Under the pieces are notes generated by a model. The model saw only the letters and a program-made list of their open reading frames with translations, ran no database searches and was not told the origin of the DNA. Source: Podocnemis expansa (taxonomy: Eukaryota; Chordata; Testudines; Podocnemididae). Taken from it: a stretch of 64,000 bases of DNA. A program made the position numbers and the translations under genes. Where the stretch lies: contig ML682008.1 in NCBI GenBank assembly GCA_007922195.1, positions 6,019,708 through 6,083,707 of the forward strand, read 5' to 3'. This document shows positions 24,099 through 36,304 of this stretch, one piece after another (within the stretch, counting starts at the first letter, position 1; each line of letters starts with the position of its first letter).

Positions 24099-27000
24099 GG
24101 CTGATTCCCCCGTCCTGGTTCTCCCGCATCCTTCCCTCTCTCCTTTCCCGGCCGGCTCGCCGCCTTACACAGCTTCGGGCGAGGTGACCAAGTCGCAGAC
24201 TCTCCACCCAGCCCGCACTGCCCTCCGTGGAGCAAACACACCTGCCTGCTCGCCTGCCCGGAGGGCTGCGGAGTGCAAAGCTGGAGTGGCTTGGAGTTGA
24301 ACAAACCCTCTGCTCGGCAAGTTTAAAGGATGGCAGCAGAGGAGGGAGAAAGTCGCTTGTCTTTTTTGCTTCTGTGCTTGTTCTCAGCCAGATGAACATG
24401 AAGGAGTAAAAGTCTCTCCTTGGGTACCAGGGGAGGACTAGACTAGCCAGGTCACCAGGCAGGTAGTTGGTTTCAAATGGTGCTGTATGCGGAGAGTTTG
24501 AGACAGGAGGGATCGTTTGTTATGGAAGGCAATAGCATGTGAAAAATACGGTACTGTCAGTGCCAATGACTTTTCATTGTGCTTGTGTGTTTCTGTGTGT
24601 GTGACTTGCCCAAACAGCTTTGTTTTTTGGTTTAGCTCTGGGCTCCTAAACTGCCATTATCTTCCCACTCACTGCCACATTTAGGGGCCTCTCAGGACAG
24701 ACAGCAAGCGGGGTGAACTGCAGTGGTAGTGGGTACTCCTTGGTTGTTTCTTGAAACGCTCAGCTGTTATCAGGACAAGAGGAAACATCTGTACTTTATT
24801 GCACAGTAATAGATTAAATAAGAGTGAGATGACAAGGAACATCCAAAACACATGATAGTTTGTGGCTTAGGGTCAGTGTCCAAATAGGAGGCATGTCTTT
24901 CTGCATATTCAGCAGCAGAAATATGCTGCTTCTAGATGTGGACTAATTCTAGTTTCATTAGTGTCCATGTTCAGTTCCTGATGGAATTGTGGACGCAAAC
25001 GGTGCTAGGAGTGAACAATAATAAGCAATCATCAACTCTTGGAAGCTGTATAGTTGAATTTATTTCCTGAAGTGCTCCTTTTGCTATTGGAGGGGCTTGC
25101 TGGGTGTTCCTATTGGCTCTTTGGTGAGGCACTTGAGGAAAAACGTTTTACAAAGATTTCTACGAATCTTTCCATCCTTCCTTTCTCAAAGCAGTGAAGG
25201 ACAGGCTGCTACTCTACTAGACAGATAGAAAGAGGCTCAGGGAAAGATCTGCCAGTGGCAGGCGATACACTGGAGGACAGCTAAACAATCTACAGGTCCA
25301 CACACAGCATGGAGTTGTGGGGCAGATTCTGAAGGTGCAATGGCCAAATAGGTGGTTTGTAGACGGCTTTAGCACAGTGGTGGCTTGGAAAAAGCAGCTG
25401 CAGTTTCTCATTTGAAGGTTTCTAATGTGTAAGCAGGGCTAAGTGCAGACCATCCCAAGAACTCACTGAGTGCCCAGACGTGGGCTTTGATTATGTGATC
25501 GCGGGGTACTTCTCCTGGAGGCACCCAATACGTTCTTAAATACAAAACAGTGATGATGATTTTCACAAATAATTTGCAATAGGATTCTTTTGTGTTTGAG
25601 TGTGCAAGTTGCAAATATACTGATACTTTCAATTAATCCCAAAATAAGATAAAATAGCCTAATTCTGCATGCTGCTGAACATTTCTTGAGAGGTGCTGTT
25701 TTCCTTCTACTCTCATTGATTTCAGTGGAGATTTCAGGGGCATGTTCAACAGGTTTTCTGGTATAGGCTCCTGCTAGTATTTTTTTTTTTATATTAATTC
25801 CCTTCTGCAAGTGCATCGTCTTTTCCATTCCATTGTGATGTACCCGCTTTGGAAAATAGTGACTTTTCTATTTCTCAGAAACTCTTCTCTGTTTTCACTC
25901 CCCTTTCTATTCCCTCCCTCACATTATTGTTGCATCTGTCTTATGAACAAACAAGATGAGTCTTGCCCCTTACTACCATTGGACAGCTCAGAGCCTTGAC
26001 TCTGTTTGCTTTGCTTTTTTATTATTATTTTCATTAAATGCATGAGTTTCATCAAAAAGGCCAAACTTTAAATTCCTATGAGAACAAGATACTTGAAGGA
26101 AAATTGTGCCATTAACATGACTATATTGAAAGTTTTCTTTTCATATACCAAGACCACCTCCTTCAACAATTTCTCCATGGAGGTTTTTATTTTACTTGCC
26201 GTTTTAAGAGGGCCTGTGAACTTTGAAAAATATAATGTGTGTATAAATTTTAATACGTTAAGTCTTCAGAAATGAAACTATTTGACTTGTGTATTATAAC
26301 TTAGATATAGAAGAGACTGGTTATATCATCAGATCTACCTCCCTGCTAATGTGAGAATGTCCCTATTCTGTTATTGTTAAATGTGTCAAGCTATGAGGAT
26401 TGTTTTTATTATATATAACCTGTATTATGGCCCTGATAAAGGCTTAGTGGTCCAACATACTGAGTTCTGCATGAAATAGTCTCTGACTTGAGTACTCATC
26501 AGTCAGGATGTGTTGGGCAGAGGGAAGGAGAGTGAGTGAAGAAAACATTACTGAGAACGTGTGTTGAGTGAGCCAACTATGTCCTTTGTGAAAGGTTCAA
26601 TTCTTTAAAAAATATATAAATAATTAGATAAGAATAGATGAATGAGATAAATATGTAAAGTTCTTACTAGCCAGCTGTTATTCATTGTCAATATTTGGTA
26701 TGTATCTGTCATTTATACTGAGAGGCTACTCTATAAGCTAATAACTTTCCTCAGGAAGTATTTTATCACTGATGTGCAGTCTATTTAGATATTCTAATGA
26801 CATCCCAGTGTTCCCAGTCAGTACATCTTCTGTTAAAAACCAGACTACTTAGCCCAATAAAAAATGTAGAATGAAAATGACCCTGATTTTTATCAACTAA
26901 GAAAACAAATCTAGCATGTGCAAAAGTGGGGAAGAAACTTCTTAAAATGAAGTTTCACAGTATTTTCTGTAGGTCACATGAGATTAAAAATATCTCAAGT

Positions 27001-29678
27001 ACAGGTGTAATGGAAGATATGGGAGTGCATGTTGTCTTTTTAACTGAAAAATACTTTATACAAATACCTGTAGCTGTGGGAGTGGTGTGTGTTCCTGTGG
27101 TTTGCATAACTGCATGTATATTACAAGTCTAATGTGATTTATTCTCCTCACTCCCTAGCTGTAAATAATCATTATACAATATGCCATCCACAGTGCAAAA
27201 TGGTACTCTGCCAGTCTGAAGATTGTATTGCTTCTGGTTAATGGAATTCATTTGGTGCAGAGTGCCAGTGGCTGCTTGTTTTGCTTTCAAATGCAGTACA
27301 GCATTTACCCTAGTTAACAGATTTTCTGTTTCCATTAATATCATTTTTGTGAGCAACATAACAAGAGAAAAATAGTCAAAAGACTTGAGATTAGAATGTT
27401 GCATAAAAACTGGAAAAATATGCTGTGAAGTCAAAGGAAAGCCTCTTAGTGGAGAGGTTTATCTCTCATTACGATAATACTTCAACTGGGGCCAGAGTTG
27501 GGAATGAAATGTTCATTTTCTCTCTTAGAGAATGGCATATTTCTTTTATGTCTTTTTATTGAAAGTTCTTCTTAATAAATTGTGAGGGAGAAGAAGGAGG
27601 GCTTTGTGGGGGATGATACAGGACTGGAAACCAGGAGATGGTCCCGTTGTACCATGATTGTAGAGAAGTCAACTCAGTGATGCTCTCTCTGGACCCTACA
27701 GAGGAGTTTTGCAGTGTTGTATGGAAGGGTAGGTTTAAAGACTTGCATTTTTGTCTCAATAGCCACATTGACTACCCTGCTACCCTAGTAGCACCATCAG
27801 AAGCTAGGGCTCCTCCTGGGTCACTCTGGAAGTGCGTCATAGTGGCAACTTTTGTCCTCTTCTAAATGGGAGCAGCATGCAGTCCTTGAACAAGTTTTCT
27901 AGAAAGCATGGAAATGAGTGGGTCAGGTTTTTGCTTTTCATTCCCACCTTTTCTGGGAAGGCCAGTGCTAGTATGGAGCAGTGGCCCTGCTCCACACTGT
28001 GCAGGGATAGTAGGATGGAGGAGGTGGGCTTGCATCCTTTCTCATTGCCTTGCATACCAAGCAACAACCACTCCTTTTCTCAGAAAGAGGTACATGATGC
28101 ATGGTTGGAGGTGAAAAAGACATTAAATGGTTGTAAAGAGTGTTGCTTTTACTGTGGATGAAAGTGTGAAATGGTGGAGGATTTATTTCTTGTGGTAAAT
28201 GCTGTGCCTGGAAAGGCTACAGAACTTACAAAAAAGACTCTCTGTATCTAGAGGCTACATCAAAAAAGTAAGAGTACATACTGCAGAAGGGTCAGTTCTG
28301 CCAGTCTGTCCCAGAATCCTGCTCACCAGGTAACCTTTTCCTGGAAGAAGGGCTGACCTTGCGTTCTAAAGTCAGATGGCATATACATATTATCTGCTGT
28401 TACCAATACCTGTAGTCCACTGGGCTTTAGTACTGTCTACAGATAGACACAATTTACTAAGCTTGAAAGTCAGATTTCTAATAAAAGGTTAATCCCTGCT
28501 TATGCTGCAGAGATGCCTGTTCTAGGAAGGAGTCACTGGTAAAATAAATAATGCTCATGAACAATAAACAAGAAGGAGGTTTCCCACCTCCTCAACATCT
28601 GGCCTCAAAAGCAATTTTAAAGTACAAAAATAAGGACAAAGCACATGTGCTTATTTTTCCCAGATTGTTACAGTGTACCTATGCATTGTCAGCAACATTT
28701 TTTGCCAAGAGAAATCTTCTGGAAATAAAAAATCATCCCATTGCAATTCTGAATTGTCTTCAAGCAGCATTCTGAGGGAGCACTTAATGGTGTCAAGCTC
28801 GGTGGACATGGACAAATCTCTGTATGGCCTCCTTGTTTCACTTAGTGACTTTCCATCTGTACAATTTGCCTCTGCTTTTCTTGAGTCTGTCTGGGCAAAC
28901 TCCTTATTTATGAGCTAGTATCTTACATAAGAAATCTCACTGAACCCAGTCTGGCATTTTTTCATATTAAATTTAAAGTTCTTTTCTTTGGCACATTGGA
29001 AAACTTTATGCAACTTCTCTTTGTGCTCATCATTTTTGTCCCAGTTCAGCAGTAAAGGCTATTATTCATTTCATTCGTATGCTCAAAGCTTTGGGATATC
29101 ACTAGTGCTGAAGCAATTCTAAAAGGAAATCACTTGAACTTATTTTCTAAAAGGGGAGTACAGAAAGCTAAGTACTTTGGTTCTGCCAAAAGTCATGGCT
29201 CATATTCAAAACTGAAAACTGTCCTTCCTTTTATAGTTCAGGAATAACCTACTCAAACCATACTTGATGGCATTTATTAAAAACTTTTGAATCTACACAA
29301 ACCTGTAAAGGCTTTGGTTTTATTATGATAAACATGTTAACCCAACTGATTGGTGTCAGAATTCTCCCAGTAATGTCAAATTTTGCTATTTGGTTAAATT
29401 AACTTTTCCTTTCCATGTATATTTGTGCTGGCATGCTTGGACCTCTATCTATATATGATATACCCAGGATATATAATATCATTGAGTCCACTCAATGCCT
29501 CACTGAATTCTTTAAGAATATCTTTGAATCCTGTTTTATAGACTAGGTCTACACCTGTTTGATCATCTGTATTTGCAGACTGCTTTTTCATCTGCATATG
29601 GTGCTCCTGTTGGAATTGTTTCAAACTCTTGTCATGGCTATTGCTTCTCACATGGACATGGCAGTTCTGCTGTGCAAC

Positions 29679-31600
29679 ATAGAATCATAGAATCCTAGGG
29701 TTGGAAGGGACCTCATAGGTCATCTAGTCCAACCCCCTGCCAGAGGCAGGACCACTCCCACTAAACCATCCCAGTCATGGTTTTGTCCAGCCGGGCCTTA
29801 AACACCTCCAAAGATGGAGACTCCACCACCTCCTTTGGCAGCTCATTCCAATGCTTCACCACTCGCCTAGTAAAAAAGTTTTTTCTAATATCCAGCCTCG
29901 ACCTCCCTAACTGCAACTTGAGACCATTGCTCCTTGTTCTGTCCTCTGTTACCACCGAGAACAGTCGAGCTGCATCTTCCGTAGAGCATCCCTTCAACAA
30001 CTAAAGGTTGCTATCAAATCCCCCCTCAATCTTCTCTTCTGCAGACTAAATAAGCCTAATGCTTTCAGTCTTTCCTCATAGGGCTTGTGCTCTAGCCCTT
30101 TAATCATTTTGGTTGCCCTCCTCTGAACTCTCTCTAGCATGTCCCTGTCCTTTTTGTAGTGGGGAGCCTAAAACTGAACACAGTATTCTAGATGTGGCCT
30201 CACCAGTGCAGAATAGAGGGGAATGATCACATCCCTTGATCTGCTGGTAACACTTCTTTTGATGCAGCCCAGTATGCCATTGGCCTTTTTGGCAGCAAGA
30301 GCACACTGCTGAGTCATATCTAGCTTCCCATCTACCATGACCCCCAGGTCCTTTTCTACACTGCTGCTACTTAACTGAATGTTTCCCAGCCTGTAGCAGC
30401 ACATGGGGTTTTTCCGTCCCACATGCAGGATTTTACATTTGTCCTTATTGAACTTCATAAGATTTTTATTGGCCCACTGTTCCAATTTATCTAGGTCTCC
30501 CTGAATCTTGTCCTTGCCCTCCAATGTGTCTACTGTTCCCCCCAGCTTGGTGTCATCCGCAAACTTACTGAGAGTGCAGTCTATTCCATCATCCAGATCA
30601 TTGATGAAAATGTTGAACAGAACTGGCCCCAGGACTGACCCCTGGGGCACACCACTCGTGACTGGTTGCCAGCTAGACGTGGAACCATTGATTCCTACAC
30701 GCTGAAACCGTTGATCTAGCCAGTTTTCTATCCACCTTATAGTCCACCTATCCAACCCATACTTCCTTAATTTGCCAATGAGAATGCTGTGGGAAACTGT
30801 ATCAAAAGCCTTGCTAAAATCAAGGTATATCACATCAACGGTTCTTCCTGCATCCAGAAAACCAGTCATCTGCTCATAGAAGGAAATGAGATTGGTCAGA
30901 CATGATTTACCCTTGGTAAATCCATGCTGACTGTTCCTGATCACTTTATGTTCTTCTAAGTGTTTGAGGATGGATTCTTTAAGAATCTGCTCCATAATTT
31001 TGCCAGGGATTGAGGTGAGGCTGACTGGTCTATAATTCCCCAGATCCTCCTTTTTCCCTTTCTTGAAAATAGGCACTACATTTGCTTTTTTCTAATCCTC
31101 TGGCACCTCCCCTGTTCTCCGTGAGTTTTGAAAGATAACAGCCAGCGGTGCTGCTATCTCATCGACCAATTCCCTCAGCAGCCTTGGTTTCAGTTCGTCC
31201 GGCCCCATGGACTTGTACACATCCAGCTTCTTTAAGCAGTCCCTAACCTGACCTTCCATCCCCAAGGGCCTCTCTTCTTCTCTCCAATCTGCCATACCCA
31301 TGGTAGTGGACTGGGAGCTGACCCTGCCTGTGAAAACTGAAGCAAAAAAAGCATTGACCACTTCAGTTTTTTCTTCACCCTCTGTCACGAGGATGCCTGC
31401 CCCATTCAGCAAGGGACCTACACCATCCCTGATCCTCTTCTTGTTATTAACATACTTGTAGAACCCCTTCTTGTTATCCTTTACATCCCTCGCTAGCTGC
31501 AGCTCCATTTGTCCTTTGGCCTTTCTGATTTTATACCTGCAGTCCCTAGCAATATCTTTATATGCCTCCTTGGTCATCTGACATGGGCTCGTTTTGTGTG
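29679..31600 (-). mobile_element. CR1 LINE copy 1 (5'-truncated)
   Basis: The minus-strand 3' end is at 29681 (agaatcatagaatcctaggg, the CR1 tail). It encodes the CR1 reverse transcriptase: [20 protein letters not shown], then [22 protein letters not shown] and the catalytic FADDTKLGG. The C-terminal [10 protein letters not shown] region and a terminal RLDKTMTGMV also remain. The frame is broken by TAG at 31092-31094 and TAG at 30168-30170 (both where the CR1 protein has Trp) and by a 1-nt deletion near 30003. The 5' truncation falls near 31600. It is very similar to copy 2 at 35277-36298, so it is young but inactive. Confidence 0.95.
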
Positions 31601-31613
31601 CGTTAAATGACAT
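30168..31613 (-). pseudogene. CR1 ORF2 reverse transcriptase fragment
   Basis: Two open stretches (31613-31095 and 31076-30171) in one frame are separated by a single in-frame TAG. They cover the linker and the RT fingers, palm (YLDFSKAFD and FADD motifs) and thumb of a CR1 pol. The N-terminal endonuclease is missing because of 5' truncation. The first dozen codons upstream of about 31590 are probably flanking sequence, not CR1. Confidence 0.9.
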
Positions 31614-32265
31614 ACTACATCTTAGCGGTGTGCTATCACTGTATGTACTTCATTCAACTCCAGTGCTTATTTTGAAATCTGTGTTTGGTACTTTATTTTC
31701 CTGCTCTCAAACTGGTCTTTTGCAGAATCTTTGTCTGTAAATGTCACTGAGACCTAATCAAGAAACTATTTCTACATTTCATCATTTTGCTTTCTCCTTC
31801 AGCTGTATATTTGTGAGAGTGTTTTGCTTTTGCAATATGGACTGAGTTTGGCGTTCTCACGAAGAATGGCTGTTCCTTTTGTTGGACACTTTGTATTGTA
31901 TTCTATGTAGTTTTTACATTTATTCTGAACAAATATAGTCTTTGCCATTTGTTTATCCTGCCTTTATGCCTTGGTGAACATTTTTAATTAGATGCGGTTC
32001 AGTCCTTTCATTGTTTGCGTCTCAGTTCATTTGGGAAGCACAATTCATGTTAGCTCTGTGCTTTGTGACTGTTCTTTGCAAAGTTAAGGTCCTGTCTTCT
32101 ACTTACTCTGAACTGGTTATGAGTTATACCAAAAAATTATTTTCTCTCTAATTTGTTCATCCGTTAACTGTTCAAAATTGCATTTCTTGTGTTTTTGTAA
32201 GATAATGATCAGTTGTCTCCCCTGGAAGGTGGTGGCTTGTATTGAGAATGTGCTTTTCCCAAATT

Positions 32266-32690
32266 CAAAAGGGGTAGCCGTGTTAGTCTAGTTTAGCAAA
32301 ACAAACAAGGAATCCTGTGGCACTGTTAAAGACTAACAAATTGATTTGTTTATTGCATGAGCTTTTGTGGAAGAAAAATCCTACTTCGTCAGATACTTGA
32401 AGCTGGGGGAATTTACAGAATGGGAGGAAAATAAATGCAGGGAAATGTAAGTCAGAGGATCAGGTCACACTGTTACAGCAAATCAAAGCAGTTGTTAAGA
32501 TTCAGACACTGGGGAACAGCATATAAAGGAAGGTGAAGCCAAATCACCTGTTGTAATGGGGAAAAGAATCCATAGTTCCAATTCAGTCCTGATTTCACAT
32601 GGTTAAATTTGCATATGAATTCCAATTCACCAGTTTCTCTTTGAAGCCTCGATGTGTTATTCATTTGTCTGAGTACAGCTTGTGATGCTG
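32266..32690 (+). mobile_element. Penelope-family repeat, most complete copy
   Basis: Runs from aaaggggtagccgtgttagt through ggaatcctgtggcactgtta, a hairpin around gcttttgtggaagaaaaatc and a catttgtctgag end. It is homologous to 21812-22233 (+) and to 41430-41780 (-). It has the look of a SINE-like or pseudo-LTR unit of Penelope-like elements, because the same head follows GIY-YIG coding sequence at 33660-34050. Confidence 0.7.
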
Positions 32691-32692
32691 TC

Positions 32693-33655
32693 TGCGTCTG
32701 GGGGACTGTTTATGGTTATCTTTCATAAATATTTCATATTTGCAATAATCTGTATATGATATATCATGTTTGGTATCAATAGAAAGGCAGCAATCTGCTA
32801 GGAATGATTATATGGCTTATATGCAGGTATATCTGTATTAGAAATTAGGAATCTGTTTGTTTATGTGTATTCCAAGTTATTTGATCAGAGGCAATCCCAG
32901 ACTGGGTGTCTGCATTGTCCTTTTGATGGCCCATGAAGGGAACTCCCAGGTACAGTGGGCCTAAAGAAACCTGTTTGACCAGTCACCCAGACTGACCATG
33001 TGACTCAACTCCATTTTGATTTGGCAAGGACTCTTGAGAGCATGGGAAAGCCAAAGGTGATAGAAGGCAGTGGCCCCATCTCCATTTTGTCTACAGCCTG
33101 CAATCAACATCGTCCTCTGGAACTATGCTGCTGCACTGAACAGAGGGCTGAGACCCACCCGGATGCTGGGTGCATACCAGAGTTGGACTAAACTGCAAAA
33201 GGCATATTCTGAAAAGACTTGTTTTCTATGGACTCTAAATCATTTGTGTGTATGTGATTCACTTTGACCTTTTAACATCTCTCATATTTTGTTTTTCTTT
33301 TGGTATTAAACCTTTAGTTATAGTTACTAAAGGATTGGCTGGCAGAGTGATAGGTTGGGTAAGATGCAAGCCTATATTGTTCTGGGTGATGTGGATGTCC
33401 GTCAGGAGAACCCATTTCTTTAAGATACCCAGTGGCTAGCCAGGGACCAGAGGTGCTAATGTGCAACAGAGGGGACTGTTTCTATTTTGTTATGCTTGAT
33501 GATGGCCAGAGTGAAGAATCAGAAGCATGTTTTGTTACTGAGTGGGAGGCTGGTGTGAGGGTTTGGCCCCTGGTTTTTCAGCATGCTCTGATTTTGGCAC
33601 ATTCTGGTTATCCCAGAAGGCATGGGTCACACAGGGATTAGCAAATCATCAATGG
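32693..33655. repeat. Unclassified LTR-like repeat
   Basis: About 960 bp between two oppositely oriented Penelope segments. It contains ggtattaaacctttagttat and an 'actccattttg' word pair that I associate with reptilian LTR sequences. No target duplication or partner LTR was found, so the call is tentative. Confidence 0.3.
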
Positions 33656-33659
33656 AGTG

Positions 33660-34050
33660 ATCAGGGAAATTACATTTTGTTAGTCTTTAAAAGTGCCCCA
33701 GAACTTTCTTGTTTGGTTTTTGAATGTTGTGATTCCTGATGTCAGATTTGCACCCACTTATTCTTTTGTTCAGAGACTGCTCTGTTAGCCATGTATATAA
33801 GATGGAGGGGCACGATTACTGGCACATGATCGCATAAATCACAGTGATGGATGAGCAGGTGAATAGGCCCTTCCTCGATGGACTAGCTGGTTTGATCAGG
33901 TCCTGTGATGATGTTTTTTGTGCAGATTCATGGGTAAAATTGGCAACATGGATTGCTGCAGGGGTATGTGCCTGTTCTCTGTTCTTTGGCCTGTAGTTGC
34001 TGGTGAGTATCTGTTTAAGGTTGGGACGTTCTTGTTTTGAATCAAAGTAT
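33660..34050 (-). mobile_element. Penelope-like element, GIY-YIG coding fragment
   Basis: The minus strand encodes a decayed C-terminal endonuclease region. Readable pieces are FTCSSITVIYAIMCQ, then a degraded LYIGQTGQSL-like motif (seen as LYTWLTEQSLNKRI) and GCKSDIRNHNI. These correspond to the GIY-YIG endonuclease of vertebrate Penelope-like retroelements. It is followed at 33665-33730 by the head of the repeat seen at 32266. Stops and small shifts make it non-functional. Confidence 0.75.
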
Positions 34051-34556
34051 TCTTGATGAATGACCTTTTCTAGCAGTTTGCTACTGATGGAAATTCATTG
34101 TAAATCCCCAGAACCTGTGCTCTTGTTACATGTATTAGTGTGCAGGATATTACCCTCTACAGTTTTTTAGCTATAACTTGGCATAATTAAAGTCAAAAGA
34201 ATTGTCAACTGAGTTGCCAAGTAGAATACATTAGAATCCTCCTTTTATGGAAACCTTAGAGGATATCTGAAAACTAAAAAAGAAACAAACTGGAGATTTG
34301 CCTAAGCAGCATTTGCTGGAGAGCTTCATTTCTGCTTTGTCTGAAATTATTGTGTGGCAATATCTACACTACAAAAATGATGATTTTCTTTGGCTTTTTT
34401 GTAAGGAGAGGACTATTTTTATTGTAAAATCTTAGTGTAGAGAAGGCAAATGCTAGTTTTAACTTCATGCACATGGTTGAGGTAATGAGTATATCCCCCC
34501 CCATTTCCTGGGTTTACCTTCACAAACAGCATAGAAGTAAAACGGTGGGTTACTCA

Positions 34557-34757
34557 CCAGTAACCGTCCTTCTTCGAGATGGGCTGCTCGGATCCATTCA
34601 GTAATAGGTGTCTCCATGCCAGAGCACTGGATTGGCCAGAAACAACTTGTCCTAGCCTGTTAGAAGAGGGGAGGTGTCCACCGCCCCTCACGCCACCCGT
34701 GGCTACATATACAGCCGCCTCTCTGCCCCCTCCTCAGTTCCTTAGAGTCGCCAACTC
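34557..34757 (+). repeat. Left inverted terminal repeat of the DIRS-like element
   Basis: Aligns to the reverse complement of 40560-40757 with roughly four of five bases matching by eye. Shared words include cattcagtaataggtgtctc, agaagaggggagg and gtggctacatata. The tacatatacagc word, followed by a tcagttcc initiator-like word, could be a promoter. Confidence 0.85.
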
Positions 34758-34783
34758 CAGAAGCGGGGACAGAGGGGAGGGAC

Positions 34784-34890
34784 CTGAATGGATCTGAGCA
34801 GCCCATCTCGAAGAAGGACTGTTACTGGTGAGTAACCTAGCATTCTTCTTTTGAGCGCTGCTCAGATGCATTCAGTAATAGGTGACTGCT
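34784..34890. other. DIRS internal complementary region
   Basis: Bases 34784-34837 are the inverse complement of the left outer edge (34548-34601, sharing the ttcttcgagatgggctgctc word). Bases 34838-34886 match the complement of the right outer edge (tttgag.gctgctc.gatgcattcagtaatagg). The two edges are thus joined head to tail, as in DIRS circular intermediates. Confidence 0.85.
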
Positions 34891-35276
34891 AGCCATGCTG
34901 ATGGATGGCGGGTTGAGTTGGTACTTCCGCCTTCAGCACAGCAACAAGCCCTGTAAGGTAGAGGCCCCACAGCAAGACGCTCACCAAAGTCAAGAGGCGG
35001 GCGGGCCTTGGCGGGCCCAGAAGAAGCAAGAGCTAAGGGTCAACCAGAACAGGGTTAGACTGAACCACTGAGGCAGAACGCCTACGCAGGTCGGACAAGG
35101 TCACCTGAGCAGGAGGGAAAGATGCAACCTAAGAAAACGTGTTGCGCGGGTGCCCTGCCTAGGAGGAAACGTGGAATATAACCAACAGACCGCAATGTGT
35201 GGCCTAGGCCGTGTCATGTGGACTCGAAGGAGAACACTAAAAGGTAGCAAATGAGACTAGCCATATAGAATCATAG

Positions 35277-36298
35277 AATCATAGGGTTGGAAGGGACCCC
35301 ACAAGGTCATCTAGTCCAACCCCCTGCCAAAAAAAGCAGGACCACTCCCATTAGATCATCCCAGTCAGTGTTTTGTCCAGCTGGGACTTGAACACCTCCA
35401 GAGATGGAGATTCCACCACCTCCCTAGGCAACTTATTCCAATGCTTCACCACTCGCCTAGTAAGGAAGTTTTTCCTAATATCCAGCCTGGACCGCCCCAG
35501 CTGTAACTTGAAGCCATTGCTTCTCGTTCTGCCCTCTGTTACTACCGAGAACAGTCGAGCTCCCTCCTCCTTGGAGCAACCCTTCAAGTAGTTGAAGGTT
35601 GCTATCAAATCCCCCCTCAGTCTTCTCTTCTGCAGGCTAAATAAGCCTAGTTCCTTCAGTCTTTCTTCATAGGGCTTGTGCTCCAGCCCTTTGATCATTT
35701 TGGTTGCCCTCCTCTGGACTCTCTCTAATTTGTCCCTGTCCTTTTTGTAGTGGGGAGCCCAAAACTGGACACAGTATTCCAGATGTGGCCTCACTAGTGC
35801 AGAATAGAGGGGAATGATCACATCCCTTGATCTGCTGGCAACACTTCTTCTGATGCAGCCCAGTATGCCATTGGCCTTTTTGGCAGCAAGAGCACACTGC
35901 TGACTCATATCCAGCTTCCCATCCACCATGACTCCCAGGTCCTTTTCTCCAGTGCTGCTATTTAGCTGATCACTCCCCAGCCTGTAGCAGTACATGGGGT
36001 TTTTTCATCCCAAGTGCAGGATTTTACACTTATCCTTGTTGAACCTCATGAGATTCCTCTTGGCCCACTGCTCCAGTTTGTCTAGGTCTCCCTGAATCCT
36101 GTCTCTGCCCTCTAGGGTGTCTACCGTTCCCCCCAGTTTGGTATCATCTGCAAACTTACTAAGTGTGCAATCTATCCCATCATCCAGATCATTAATGAAA
36201 ACATTGAACAGAACTGGCCCCAGGACCGACCCCTGGGGCACACCACTCGTTACTGCCTGCCAACTTGACATGGAGCCATTGATTCCTACACGCTGAAA
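35277..36298 (-). mobile_element. CR1 LINE copy 2, inserted in the DIRS-like element
   Basis: The CR1 tail is at 35277 (agaatcatagaatcataggg) and truncation comes at 36298, where homology to copy 1 stops after 'cctacacgctgaaa'. It encodes the end of the CR1 [23 protein letters not shown] and [10 protein letters not shown]. The reading frame is open over 35351-35995 and again upstream to the truncation, with a single TGA at 36002-36004. It is a young insertion. Confidence 0.95.
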
Positions 36299-36304
36299 TA
36301 TGAG

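Noticed and set aside
21329..24399. Very long open frames on both strands (up to 437 codons) across the G-rich array and HGF exon 1
   Set aside because: They are proline/serine or glycine/arginine rich translations of a tandem repeat, and some cross the N gap; no family motif or splice logic supports them.
31585..31613. CR1 reading frame extended to the Met at 31613
   Set aside because: Similarity to CR1 protein stops near 31590; the extra codons appear to be flanking DNA at the 5' truncation.
32266..32690. tRNA gene or tRNA-derived SINE
   Set aside because: The head has a vaguely tRNA-like stretch, but no cloverleaf could be drawn and no convincing A and B boxes were seen; the linkage to GIY-YIG coding sequence favours Penelope.
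34357..34448. Short TIR element (tatctacactacaaaa ... ttagtgtagagaagg)
   Set aside because: The ends are suggestive, but it is too degraded and lacks a clear target duplication, so it is not listed as a feature.
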